Source: Calliphora vicina
Taxonomy: Eukaryota > Arthropoda > Insecta > Diptera > Calliphoridae
Assembly (NCBI RefSeq): GCF_958450345.1
Contig: NC_088780.1
Location: forward strand, 92,764,226-92,828,225
Reading direction: 5' to 3'
DNA length: 64,000 bases
Under the pieces are notes generated by a model. That model was not told the origin of the DNA. It was given only the letters and a program-made list of their open reading frames with translations, and ran no database searches. How positions within the stretch are numbered: the first letter of the stretch is position 1; each line of letters begins with the position of its first letter. Positions 22,914 through 34,660 of the stretch are shown piece after piece. Made by a program: the position numbers and the translations under genes.

Positions 22914-23977
22914 AGGGGGCGGATTTATATGCAAATGCATGTTTTTTCTCGAACGTCCAAATACAATGTAGACTAATTATTTATCCGAATCGCACATTTT
23001 GCTGCAAAATGGCATCGGTTTGTGAGTGCATATTTTTGCATATTTTATTGATAATGCATATTTTGTTATATTTTACTTCAAAATGCATATTTATATGCAT
23101 ATTTTGCCAATTTTTAATAAAAATATAATTTTTTGTCGTTAATAGGCAATACATTGTTTCGACAAAATTTTGTTTGTCGAATTTGTTATAAAAATAGCAG
23201 TAAATGTTATCGACTAACTTCGACATGGAGTAACTGGCATTAAGTTCTTCATTTCTCTATCAGTAATTGAAAATTATCATTTCAAAAAAATGTTCTTTAA
23301 AAAACTTTAGTTTTTTTAAGTGAATTCATTAAATTTATCGAAAAACATTCATATTTGTTTTCATTGCAAATTCGATTTATAAGAGATTTCGTTATCGAAA
23401 GATTTTGTAACTCCACATACACAGTTACCGCTCCTGACAGTCATTTCCAAGCTGTTCTACGAGACTGTCGTAATCTAGTGATTTTGGATAACTTAGATTA
23501 CATAGAGACACTTAAGTGACAATTGTCTTTATGCTAGATTACATGGGATGTATAAAGTAACCAATTGACTTCTCTCTGCATTACAAATAGCACGTCAAAT
23601 GACCCAAAATATATAAATTGGAGTCAGCCAAGTTCAGCTAAAATTATTAACAATTTCCGTCTATAATAGACTAATTGCTTAATTGTTGGGTTATTACGAG
23701 ATAAAAATTAAGGTTGGCTGCTACTTTACAGCACGATCAAAATATTGATGATTTTAAAAGGAAAGTCACAATATAGAAGCTCTAAAGATTATGGCTTTAA
23801 ACAAGTATTCATACCAAGATATTACAATTAATATATCCATCGTTTTTTCAGAAGAAAAATTATTTTAAGAATAGTTTTAGTGCATATTTTTTAAATTTTT
23901 AGGTCATATTTTGATTTTTTTGAAGCATATTTTAGGCGCATATTTTCCAATAATAAATGCATGAAAATCCGCCCCCT
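22914..23977. mobile_element. TIR element AGGGGGCGGATTT with 10-bp target duplication
   Basis: The ends AGGGGGCGGATTT and AAATCCGCCCCCT are perfect 13-bp inverted repeats. AGTCATTAAT flanks both sides (22904-22913, 23978-23987), and the intact target can be read in the sister copy near 59500. A 9-11 bp duplication is usual for Mutator-like elements, so that superfamily is inferred. Subterminal TGCATATTTTG motifs recur on both sides. There is no transposase. A truncated repeat D copy sits inside. Confidence 0.8.
23447..23690. mobile_element. Repeat D transposon, internally deleted copy
   Basis: Begins with a diverged terminus ending GAGACTGTC and ends AATTGTTGGG. It retains GAGACACTTAAGTGACAATTG and TTGGAGTCAGCCAAG of repeat D but lacks the middle and the ACTAGTTA-rich part. 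It lies inside the AGGGGGCGG element. Confidence 0.65.
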
Positions 23978-24893
23978 AGTCATTAATATAGACAATATGG
24001 ATATCTAATGATAGATATTTCAAAGACCTTTGCAACGACGTATATAAGATCATAGTAAGTTGGACATACAATGGGTCAAAATCGGAAAAAAATATTTTTT
24101 ACCCGAATTTTTTATTGTCATAAATTCTTTTTCCAAAAAAATTAATTAAAGAAATTTAAAAAAAAAAAATTTTAAAAAACTTTTTTAAAAAAAATTAAAA
24201 ACAATTTGGAAAAAAAATGTTTAAAAAAATTTTAAAACATAAAAAAAAAAATTTTGATTTTGTTTAAATAAAAATATTTTAAAAAAAATATTTTTAAGTA
24301 TAATTTGGTGAAGGGTATATAAGATTCGGCACAGCCGAATATAGCTCTCTTACTTGTTTTTTTTATTTTTTTTCCAAATATTTTTATAATATTTTAAAAA
24401 CTAAATTTTTAAATTTATTAATGAAAAAAATATATGAAAAAAAAATTTTTTTGGTAAAAAAAAATCGGGTAGATAAATACTTTTCCCGATTTTTGTCGCA
24501 TTGTAGGTCCAAATTATTATAGCCTTATTTATATACATTGTTGCAATGGACTTAGAAATATCTATCATTAGATATACATATTGTCTATATTGAAGAATTA
24601 TTAATCCAGATATAGATCAAAAATAGGCCAAAAATATAGGTTGTACCAGTTTTTCCTTATATCTCAGTCATTTGTGGTCCAATTTTAAATAGCAAACGAG
24701 CCGGGAGAATTCCCGCTATATTAATGTATTAATCATGTTTGTAAGTTATTTGGGGCTACAGAAAGTTGATTTCAACATACAGATGGGTTAACGGACATGG
24801 CTGTATAGACTTCGCTATCTATAACGATCCAGAATGGAAATTACAAACGGAATGACAAACTTCTATATACCCTTGCCACTCATGGTAAAGTAC

Positions 24894-26139
24894 CATTAAA
24901 AAACAATTTTCCTTTTTTTCCTCTTGAACACCCATCAAGTTTGAATTTTCAATTTGTATAGTATTTCCTATATTATCAATTGATTTAGTTTCTATAATAC
25001 TTAATATTTAATAAATTATCATAAAACCGAAAAAAATCGAAACCGCGGTTTTGGAATTCTTCAGTTTTTTGGAAACTCTAAGAATTTCAAACATACATAG
25101 TATTTCTATATAAAGATACTTGTGGACAGGTAGCAGCTTTAAACATAAATAGGTTTTTTCCAGTCATCTTCAATGGTAATTTTTTACAATGTTACAGCAA
25201 AAAATACATGTGTTGCAAGCAACTCTCAACTCTTTTTCTATATTCTCTGTGTATGAAAAAATGTAATTTCTTCTTTAAAATGCATAGGTCCATTCTACAG
25301 ATAAGGACTACACAGGTGAAAATACATAGTAAAGGTTTGCAATTTTTTTTTCTCCTCAGTGATAACTAATGTTGATTTAGTTAAAGTTGCTTTTTTTTCT
25401 TTCGTCGATCCTTGTTTGCTGGTTTCCTAATTCTATATTGTACATTATTACCTTAGTAACATTAAACACAGCCACATGTGTATGATTTTTTAAAGGGTTT
25501 TGCAAAAGGAAGGCATTTTTTAGGTTTAAAAATAAAAATTATTGTCAGAATAAAATTACAGATATTCTGTGAAGTTTTTACAATTTTGTTTTTAATAAAT
25601 ATTTATATATTGTCTGAATTATCCCAAAACAATTCGAGCTAAACGAAATCGAATATTTTGAAATAATTAACAGTTTAGTTTGCTGTTGCATATCACTAAT
25701 ATTTTAATATGCACAACCATCAGATTTCAATAATACTGATGTCCTTTTTTCAACACCCTTTCTAAAATGACACATAAAATGCAACATACACTATCAAGAC
25801 ATAGACTGAAGAATACATTTGTTTGGAGAGCAAAAAGTGAATCTCTACTGTGTTACATAAAGTTGATGTTAAAAACACCAGTCGTACATACTACAACATA
25901 GTTATTTGGTATTTGTGCTTGACTGCTTTTTATATTTTAGTTCAATTAAGCTAAAATTCGTTGCAGACATTTTCTATGTTTGAATGTCTTCAGTGGCTGA
26001 GAGTGTGTGTTTGAAAGTGGATTTCAGCATAGTGCAGCAATGGCAGTATAGTATAGTATGTATTTTCTTTTTGGGTTATTTAAGTGTTAGATTTCATCAC
26101 ATAAGCCTCAAGCATTCTTTATTCAACCCACTCACTCAC
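24894..26139. other. Unassigned AT-rich intergenic DNA
   Basis: A GAAACCGCGGTTTTGGAA palindrome near 25040 recalls hAT subterminal motifs but stands alone. Nothing else recognised. Confidence 0.35.
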
Positions 26140-26215
26140 ACAGTTAGTCAGTCAGTCATTCAGTCACTCATTCATTCAGTCATTCAATTCAGTTCAATTT
26201 AGTTTTAGTTAGTTT
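26140..26215. repeat. Imperfect CAGT/CATT tetranucleotide microsatellite
   Basis: A run of CAGT, CATT and CACT words (CAGTCAGTCATTCAGTCACT and on) decays into TTAGTTTTAGTTAG. Confidence 0.8.
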
Positions 26216-26860
26216 GGAAATAAAAAGCCAGAGTATTCTTTAGTATGTGCAGCCACAACTTTACAAAATACTAATATGGTCTGTATGTACCTACATATAC
26301 AATATATTCTAGTGCACATAAGTGGATTCCACACCCGTTGGAATTTTATACTTCCACTTTAATAGAATTTATTAGAAAATACAATTTATTGTATAGATAT
26401 TTCTTTATAATCCCTAAAAATCTAAAATAATAAAAATTTATACGATAAAATATATTCAAAATCATTTAACTTAATTCTGCAAGATTGTTTATGAGATACT
26501 ACACCTGCTGACTTTTGCATTTTCTACTGTTACAGCCAGTCTTAAAACGTGATCAGAAGAGTAGAGTTACCGAAGACACTAAAATTTGTCAAACATACCC
26601 GACCATATAATACCCTACACTGATTAAATGAGAAAAGATTTTTTTTAATTTCAATAATTTATTTTTGTTAATGATTTTCGGAAGTTGGCCTTGTTTGGGA
26701 GCTATGACTAATTATGGACCGATCACCATGAAATTAGGTCGTGTGATTTATGTCTATATGAAACTTATTTCTGTTGGCTTTTCTGTGGAAACTGAACAAA
26801 CGTAAATCAAATCGAAGATACCTCAGATCCATAGTTCTCGAGATACCGAATTATTTAAAA
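26216..26860. other. AT-rich DNA with a DINE fragment
   Basis: 26660-26770 holds one DINE unit (GGGAGCTATGACTAATTATG, ATTAGGTCGTGTGATTTATG). The rest is unassigned. Confidence 0.45.
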
Positions 26861-28182
26861 AACAAGTAAGAGTACTATATTCGGCCGTGCCGAATCTTAA
26901 ATACCCTCCACCTGAATATGATGGTATTCTAATATAACCATTAGAAGTTAGAAAGACTAGTTTACGCAGACGATATTTTATTTCAAATGTACAACAAATT
27001 TTATCTAATTCAGCAATTTATAACTGAAATTCCTATTAGAACGTATGAATTATTAATAATTAGTTAATACGTTTTGATCAAGATTTTTCCCTTTTAACCT
27101 CAAGTGAAGAAACAGAGTATAAAAAAGGGTATACAAATATATTTAGACAAATTTCAAAATATTTGGTTGTGGGACTTATGTGGGAGCTATGACCTATTAT
27201 GATTCTATTGTCATAAAATATTTTAACGTGATTTTTATGTATTTATATGAAAGCTGTGGCCAATTATGGACCAATATTCACAAAATTCAGTATTATGAAT
27301 TTCATAATTACAAATTACTGATCTGTTTTACTATTTAATATATGGATGCTTTGACCTATTCATGGATGCTTTGGCCTATCATCATAAAATTTGAATAAAT
27401 TTGTTTCGAATTTCAACCTGATAACTATATTTGTAAGAAATTAATGAGGATTTTAGTGATTTTCGGGAGTGGACCTTATATGGGAGCTATGGTTAAATAT
27501 GGACCGATATTCACAAAATCCAGTAGTATGATTGCTGGATACAAATTACTGATCTGTGCGTAATTTCATTTTGATATCGATATGTTTTAAATATTTTTTA
27601 AGGAGAATATCTTTTTCGGAAATGGGCCTTATAGGGGAGCTATGACCAATTATCGGCCAATCTGCGTAAAATTTGGTACAGTAATTTCTATGTATATGTG
27701 TATTATTTTTGACGAATTTTGGCATGATGAAGCTATTTATAAGAGATTTATGAGTACTTAACTGATTTTCAGAAGTGAACCTTATATTGGAGTTATAGTC
27801 AAATATGGTCCGATATTCACAAAATCCTGCAGTATGATTTCTAAATTAGAGATTTGTATAAAATTTTGTTTTGATATTGATATTTTTCAGACATTTATGT
27901 AGGTTAATGTGTTTTTCGGAAATGGTCCTTATATAGGAGCTATAACCAATTATGGGCCGATTTTCATAGAATTAGGTATAGCAATTTTGGTATATATGGG
28001 GACTATTTATGACGAATTTAAACTTAATCGCGATATTTATTAGACATTTATGCTTATTTAAGTGATTTTCGGAAGTGAACTTTATATGGGGGCTACGGTC
28101 AAATATGGGCTGATCCACAAAAAATTTGGTGTTGTGATTTTTTAAGCACAAAACTTATTTTTCCTGAATTTTATGTGGATAC

Positions 28183-29130
28183 TAGGGTATTCAATTCAAT
28201 TATTGTTTCTGATTTAATCGGTTAATCGAGCATATAATTAATCGAGGTTTAGATTTAATCGGTTAATAATCGGTTAAATTTAAATTATTCGATTAACCGA
28301 ATAATTTCCATTTTAGTTTTAAATTGAAAAGAAGAACAAGAATTTTGTGTATTTATATAAGCATTTTGTTAATAAAAAGAACAAAAACATAAAAACGAAC
28401 CAAACATAACATTTCAACAAAACAATAAATAAACATGTGAGTTTTTTTAGGATTTTAGGGAGATATTCTGAAATAATCTTTTAAAAAAAGAATGTAATTT
28501 AAATGATTTTTTTAGTTTTAATAAAACTTGATCTGACTGATTGTAGATGTTGGAGAAATCGAAAGTAAAGCATGATAAAGAATATCCAATTTCTCAGTTA
28601 TTTTTTTAGTTTTTTCTAAGCATATAAAATCCTCCATCATACAATGGATTTTTTTAGATTTTAAATACTTTAATACTTTCTTTAAGTTGTGATAAAAGAC
28701 TCGTTTCAGTAATGTCTCCAGTTTCGTCTATTTTAAATACTTTAATACTTTCTTTAAGTTGTGATAAAAGACTCGTTTCAGTAATGTCTCCAGTTTCGTC
28801 TATTACCATATCGTCCTCCGACTCATTAGGACAAAAATCATCATAGAACATTCTAGAAATAAGGGTCATTTCCAAATTCCTTAGTCAGTTTTCGTACTAT
28901 ACTTAAAAAAACTATTGCTAGAAGGGAATGTTTACGAGTTAAGAAATAAAATTTGTGTGTTTAAAACTATATTTCTATATAAAGTGCAAAAAAGAATACA
29001 TTTCGGTTAATCGACACAAATTAATCGGTTTATTCGTTATTTGAAAATCGTCAATTTTGAATTATTCGAACAGTTAACCTTCCAAAATTAATCGGTTAAC
29101 CGATTAACGGTTAATCGATTGAATACCCTA
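28183..29130. mobile_element. hAT-type element, TIR TAGGGTATTC, copy 2
   Basis: The ends TAGGGTATTCAATTCAATT and TTGAATACCCTA are flanked by exact GTGGATAC duplications (28175-28182, 29131-29138), which fit nTnnnnAn. The host sequence GTGGATAYTGCAATTTTG is intact in the sister DINE copy near 3770. Subterminal AATCGGTTAA motifs recur at both ends, a different motif from copy 1. The interior keeps a minus-strand frame with a 72-bp duplication. Confidence 0.9.
28654..28875 (-). pseudogene. Short frame inside hAT copy 2, possible coding relic with duplicated 24-residue segment
   Basis: A 73-codon frame starts with MEMTLISRMFYDDFCPNES and continues into an acidic stretch. DETGDITETSLLSQLKES plus its flanks then appear twice in direct tandem (72 bp each, about 28661-28732 and 28733-28804). 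The two copies are identical, so the duplication is recent. No domain is recognised. An acidic linker of a lost hAT transposase is a guess based only on location. Confidence 0.35.
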
Positions 29131-29641
29131 GTGGATACTGCAATTTTGTAGGCATTTACAGACCATAGAACCATATTTCGAGACGAAATTTGTATGGGGG
29201 CTAGGAGAAAACATGGACCGATTCCTATAATTTTTTACCAGAGTTATTCCTTTTAACATAAAAAGTTATTTGTGCAAATATATTGCACAAATAACTTTTT
29301 ATGCAAAAAAAATTTTAAAATTATCATGTTTTTTTAGGTTGTCTCACATTTTGGTTCATAACTCTAGTTCCACTGAACCGATATTGCTGATTTTCAATAC
29401 CAAACTGCTTAGGAGAACAGTAAACATTTTTCTTGCAAGTTTACCAATAATGTTTGTCTATTTTAGGACGTGAGCGTGTTTTACAGATACAGACAGACGG
29501 ACATAGCTCAATCGATTTAGAATTTCATAATGATCAATAACAATAACTTTGTTGGGTCTCAGATAAATATTCCTCAATGTTACACACGTAATGACAAACT
29601 TATATATACTCTCATTCACCACTTATGGTGCTGGAGGGTAA

Positions 29642-30404
29642 AAAGTTTCTAAAAATTATGTGACATATAACATTCAGTTTATATAAAACTTATATGTGAA
29701 GATACTTATATTAATTAAACAGTTATGACCGATAAAGTCCATTTTTAGGAGGAAATTTGTATTGGGGCTAGGTGATGGCTTCGTCCTTGGGCTGAAATAA
29801 AGGTATGTACAAAATTTAACAAATTTATTAATATTCTTTAGAAAGAATTGTTTAAAAACCTCTACTAAGTCAAAAGTTTTGTGCATTTAAATTAAAAAAG
29901 TAGTATTTCGCGAATTATTTTTCGAAAAAAGTACTTAAGTTAATACAAAATAAATAATGTGTTTATATTTTTCTTAAAGGGAAGTACTAGCGATGAAAAA
30001 TAATTACAAAATTTGTATTACAGCGAGGTCCTGAGCCTTCCGAAGTAGACATATTTTTTATGTAAATTTCAACTTTACCGTCACAGAGTCAAATAAACAA
30101 AAAAAATGTTTTTTTTTGGATTAACGTAAAAAAAATCGCGAAAAAATACTTTTTAAACTTTTAACTTAGTATCGATTTTGAAATAATTTCTAATACTAAC
30201 AAATTTATTGTTAATTGAAAAATATATATTTGAAAAAAAAACGGGAGAGACTTGGATACGCTATTAGCAAAAATGAGAATATCTCGTAAGCTATAAGAGA
30301 TAAAATTTAGTTATATTTATGTAGCTCTCTTCTTGTAGATTCTACACATATACAAATCTTTCAAATAGGATCGAGAACAAACATTTGTCATCATTTTTAA
30401 TTTT
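29642..30404. other. Repeat fragments and unassigned AT-rich DNA
   Basis: 29650-29800 resembles the DINE internal tail (ATGACCGATAAAGTCC, TTGGGGCTAGGTGA). 30280-30400 resembles the middle of repeat C (ATCTCGTAAGCTATAAGAGA). The rest is unassigned. Confidence 0.45.
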
Positions 30405-30897
30405 TGGGATCTATGACCAATTATGGACCGATCATCATGAACTTGAATTTTGAACATGAATTTTGTGTGTATACCAACATTTTTAAGAGATATATGCTCG
30501 TTTAAGTGATTTTTGTAGCGGGTCTATGTGGGAGCTATGACGAATTATGGACCGATCATAACAAAATTTGGTGACATGAATTTCATATATATAAAACTTA
30601 TTTGGAGCGAAATTTGTGGAGATCATAAATTAAACATTTATGATCGATAAAGTCCAATTTCGGGAGGACATTGTATGGGGGCTAGGTGAAATAATGGACC
30701 GATTTTAGCCAGTTTCGATAGGCTTGGTCCTTGGTCTGAAAAAATTATATATACTAAAATTAATACATACATTGCGCACAAGGTTTACATGGACAACCAG
30801 ACGGACCGACGGACATCATTAGGGTGGGTTATACCAATATTTTTGGGCGTTGCAAACTCATTACAGCCTCCCCACTATGGTGGTGTAGGATATAATA
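30405..30897 (+). mobile_element. DINE-like element, 5'-truncated, with terminal hairpin
   Basis: Carries GGGAGCTATGACGAATTATG, ATAAAGTCCAATTTCGGGAG, GACGGACCGACGGACATCA and the closing stem CCTCCCCACTATGGTGG near 30867-30890. Confidence 0.65.
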
Positions 30898-30937
30898 ATT
30901 TAATGATCAATTAAACATTATTTAAACATTATTTACG

Positions 30938-31315
30938 TCACTTGTAAAACCGATTTTATAGTATGGCTCAGTTGTGTGGGACACCTTCTATAATGTTTAC
31001 ATTGACCTTAGCGAATCTGTCCAAGAATCTGTCTGTTTAAGAGATGTACTATATCGAGGATATTCTTCGCTTCCATCATATTCTTCACAACTTGCTTTGA
31101 TTCGACTGCCAACATTAAAAAGCTGAAGAATTATGCTCAGTGTTTCATTTCTTGTAAATCTTTTAAATGGAAAATTTTTTTTAAATAAGATATCATTAAA
31201 TATTCGCCAACGCTCATTAACAACCCAAACTTATCAAAACTTTTCTGCGCCTATTTTTCACCAACAAAATTTAGTTTTGATTTTTTTTTTCTATAACCGA
31301 TATTTGCCTTCATAA
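30938..31315 (+). pseudogene. Non-LTR retrotransposon reverse-transcriptase C-terminal remnant
   Basis: A single frame of 125 codons holds two in-frame stops (at about 30959 and 31124). It shows YGSVVWDTFYN, YIDLSESVQES and LALIRLPTLKS, then LNIRQRSLTTQ and a final YNRYLPS before the stop at 31313-31315. The YGSVVW block followed by the spaced R/L-rich tail is the end of the reverse-transcriptase/thumb region of jockey/CR1/I-type elements. The catalytic centre is upstream and missing. Both stops fall at positions usually occupied by charged residues. It is unrelated in detail to the fragment at 17336. Confidence 0.7.
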
Positions 31316-32536
31316 TATTTAAAGAGAGGTAGATATGAGTCTACAAAGCCAACATTTAAAATTAGAAGTTTTTTTTGAAGTGTAATTCGAAAATACATAA
31401 ACATAGTTTTTGCATTCAGAGACTCCAAATCCCTATAAAATAGATGGATTTAGAATCGCATTGCTTAATTGTGAGAATCTCTAATGGTAATCGACCCTCA
31501 AGATGTCCCAATTTTATAATGACATCAATATATATTAGAGATTTATTTATATGGATTTCCAAAAGTTTGGTTTGAATGACAACTATGGTTAGTTAACAGA
31601 TCCTTACAGTATTTAGTAGTCGAATGAGCGAGCATCGTTAAACTGGCTCATTATATGCAATAATAACATGTTCATATAAATATATTGATGTATAAAAACC
31701 AGAACTGAAGGTTTATGTTTATAGGTAGAAGAGTTGAAACCGAGTTTTAAATTATGGTAATAAAAGGCAATGATTTTCACTATAATTTTTCCTACAAGGA
31801 TCACCTACTTTGGCATCATCTTTTTATTCTTCTTGATCAAGCAAAAAAGAAAGATATAAATTAAATTTTGTTCTTTACCATATTATCCTTCTTCTATGTA
31901 TTACTTACTACAACAACTTCTACCATTACAAACATGGTTACTATTAATACGTACATACATAGATTTCCTGTTACTTTCCTTTTACTTAGTTTTTTTTTTT
32001 TGTTCATTTTGCCTGTTTGAAAATTCTCTATTTCTTATTTGGCTTTAACCTCATGTTGTAGGTATGTTTTCCCATGTATGTGGATGTATTGTTCAAGTTT
32101 TGTGTATTTTACAGAATTTACATTTGTTTGTACAAAAGGAGATATCTGCTTCCCAACACTACCAAAAAAGAAGATATTTTACATTAACATGATTTTTCCA
32201 TACTTATTTTTTTGCATTTATATTACACCACCAGTAAAAATATTTTAGGAATATAATTGGTTTATCATTCTGTTTGTTAATATGAATAGCTAAAGAAAAA
32301 GTCAAGTGTCTACAATATAAAGGATTGAACTAAAGAATTATATGAAATTAAAAAGGCATTTTAAGTTGTTCATACCAAAATATACTTCCTATTTCATACA
32401 AATTATTTTTAATGTGACAAATTTTACAAATTATTTATATTAGAAACAAAAGGTATTTACAGACAATTTCATCGTCTAAATCTTTTATTTTCACATGTAT
32501 CGGGTATGTATTTATAAATAAATGTCAAGAAAATAT
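31316..32536. other. Unassigned AT-rich intergenic DNA
   Basis: No convincing frames. T-runs occur near 31991-32000. Confidence 0.4.
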
Positions 32537-33125
32537 AAACAAGTAAGGGTGTTATATTCGGATGTGCCGAATCTTGTATATCCACCACCAATATGTAGTT
32601 TTGGCCTTCTATGGGGACTTGAATCAGTTACGGTTAATATCATTATATATCAATTATTTATTGACAATAAAATGTTTATCTAATAGAGGGTTTATATGGG
32701 GCGTAGGGTAAATTATGGACCGATCCTCACAAAAGTTGGTAGAAAGATTTATGTTCATATAAAACTTGCTTATGACCAATTTCATGTTCAAGCCATTTTC
32801 CGACCTTGTATGGGAACTAGGGACAAATGCTGCCCGATTATCGCCATATTTTACAGTATAATTTCAGAGTACTTAGAACATATTTGTGAAATCGGTTAGG
32901 TGAAATCATGAACCGATACCGAAACCTTATCAAACAGAGAGTATTTGTGGATTTTCATTCAATTTCAGCCAGCTATATCCTTCTGTTTTCAATAGACAGA
33001 CGTGTAGATGGTCTTAAAATCGTATGAGAACCCAGAATATATATAATTTTGTGGGTGGCCGATGAATATTTCAATGCGTTACAAATGGAATGTCAGATTC
33101 AATATATCCCCATAATTAACAAAAA
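32537..33125 (+). mobile_element. DINE-like element, short copy
   Basis: Starts AACAAGTAAGGGTGTTATAT with the partly decayed palindrome TTCGGATGTGCCGAA, contains ATTATGGACCGATCCTCAC, and ends CAAATGGAATGTCAGATTC and CCCCATAATTAA without the terminal stem. The 67-codon frame at 32696 is a repeat frame, not a gene. Confidence 0.6.
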
Positions 33126-33762
33126 CAATATTTTGAATAAGTCCTATCGTGTAAACAAGAAATGTATTTTCCAAAATGATTTCTTGACAAACCGGATGGA
33201 TTTAATAATGTTTTAAATTTGATAAGTATTAATACACAGTATTATCGTCTGTAAATACCTTAAGTAGTATATTTTTCGATGCCTTTGCAGTCATAGTAGA
33301 CTGGATATCCAATATTAAGTATAATACATATATCCAAGTACTTACTCCTTCATGTGGTAAATTTAATTCGTCTTAGTCTTGTGTAATACTCCTAATATGT
33401 ACTTACAAGAGTGTTTTTTTTTGTTGTTTCCTTGTACTCGTATTTGTGCTGTCTTGCCTTATTTATCTTGTAAATTTTTCATAGCAAAGTAATTTTTTAT
33501 ATTTACACACATGTTTGTCGATATTTTTAAAACGTATTTCAATTTGAGAACATATAATTTATGTATTTTATATGGAAATCCCTTTCATGTTGATTTTATG
33601 GAAATTGTTTAAGGTTTTTTAAATTAAACATATTTAAACTTTATCCCTATTACCAGATAAAAGAAATATAATGTGGATTGTGTTATATTAATCTTGATAC
33701 AAAGATAATAAATATCATGTTTAATTTAGCCAATAAATTCGTTTGAGTGAAGACACATTTTT
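33126..33762. other. Unassigned AT-rich intergenic DNA
   Basis: Nothing recognised. Confidence 0.4.
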
Positions 33763-34370
33763 ATACCCTACACCACCATAGTGGGGAGGGTATTATGCGT
33801 TTGTGCAGATGTTTGTAACGCCCCATTAGTTTAACACCCACCTTAAAGTATACCGATCGACTTAGAATCACTTTCTGAGTCGATTAAACGATGTCCGTCC
33901 GTCTGGCTGGCTGTCCATGTAAACCTTGTGCGCAGAGTACAGGTCGCAATTTTGAAGATATTTCGGCAATTTTGAAGATATTAAGGACCAAGCCTATTGA
34001 AACTGGTTGAAATCCGTCCATTATTTCACCTAGCCCCCATACAAATGTCCTTCCTAAATTGGACTTTATCGGTCATAAATGTTTAATTTATATATGTATC
34101 TCCACAAATTCCGCTACAAACAAGTTTTATATATACAAAATTCATGTCACCAAATTTTGTTAGGATCGGTCCATAATTAGTCATAGCTCCCATATAGACC
34201 CGCTTCCCAAAATCACTTTAACGTGCATAAATCGCTTAAAAATGTTGGTATACACACAAAATTCAACATAGTTAATATAGACCTACATCACACGACCTAA
34301 TTTCATGGTGATCGGTCCATAATTGGTCATAGCTCCCATATAAGGCCCATTTCCGAAAATCACTCAAAAA
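33763..34370 (-). mobile_element. DINE-like element, inverted, 5'-truncated
   Basis: Begins, in plus-strand order, with the stem TATACCCTACACCACCATAG / GTGGGGAGGGTAT, then the complements of the GGACGGACATCG tail and of two GGGAGCTATGAC units. It abuts a reverse-transcriptase fragment. Confidence 0.65.
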
Positions 34371-34435
34371 TATGAATTATTGAAATTTTAAAAGAAAAAT
34401 GATTTTGAATTAGCAACCAAACTCCCGTCGCCAAC

Positions 34436-34660
34436 GAAATCCGCCATCGTAAATGGTCGTGGTTTTTCCACACGCTGCGTAAAGACATCTCTAACATACC
34501 AAAGGCCAGTTTGCAATGGAATCCGCAAGGGAGACGAAATGTTGGACGTCAACGAACAACATGGAGAAGATCTGTAGAAGCGGAACATCGACAACGAGGA
34601 CTCACATGGCCTCAAATCCGACATATGGCACATATGTGTTTAAGCACACATTTGCCGTTT
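34436..34660 (+). pseudogene. Non-LTR retrotransposon ORF C-terminal fragment (WNPQG type)
   Basis: The plus frame reads RKWSWFFHTLRKD, then LQWNPQGRRNVGRQRTTWRR, SVEAEHRQRGLTWPQI and on to a loose end. This matches the conserved reverse-transcriptase tail 'WxxGHxLR...alxWNPxGxRxrGRPxxTWrr' of RTE/CR1/jockey-like elements. The usual W-(I/V)-G-H is W-F-F-H here. The R after QR replaces the usual P (GRQR for GRPR). The fragment is 5'-truncated, has no catalytic box and lies beside an inverted DINE copy. Confidence 0.75.

Larger units (their letters stand above)
22529..24358 (-). mobile_element. Inner DINE-like element, inverted, nested in the outer one
   Basis: On the minus strand it runs from AACAAGTAAGAGAGCTATAT and the TTCGGCTGTGCCGAA palindrome (24325-24358) to the terminal stem ACCCTTGCCACTCATGGTG complement at 22530-22558. 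A TIR element of 1.06 kb interrupts it. Insertion between T residues of an AT run fits Helitron/Helentron target choice. Confidence 0.65.
22377..24893 (+). mobile_element. Outer short DINE-like element (host of a nest)
   Basis: The 5' part (22377-22528) contains AAGAGAGCTATATTCGGCTG with the TTCGGCTGTGCCGAA palindrome and TTATATACCCTTCA. Its 3' part resumes at 24359 and ends at 24893 after AAACGGAATGACAAACTTC and a weak terminal stem. The intervening 1.83 kb is an inverted element of the same family. Order and spacing match the uninterrupted copy at 59275-60010. Confidence 0.65.
26861..29641 (+). mobile_element. DINE/Helentron-associated-like element, near complete, split by a hAT
   Basis: It opens AACAAGTAAGAGTACTATAT with the palindrome TTCGGCCGTGCCGAA and CCCTCCACC. 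Central units begin near 27464, 27617, 27770, 27918 and 28070 (period about 152 bp) with GGAARTGGNCCTTATATRG. It ends with ACGTAATGACAAACTTATAT and a CACCACTTATGGTG stem at 29641. A 948-bp hAT element interrupts the last third. This is the fullest DINE-like copy in the window and the best reference for the family. Confidence 0.65.

Noticed and set aside
34388..34633. 81-codon minus-strand frame MCHMSDLRPCESS...
   Set aside because: Antisense shadow of the plus-strand WNPQG reverse-transcriptase fragment.
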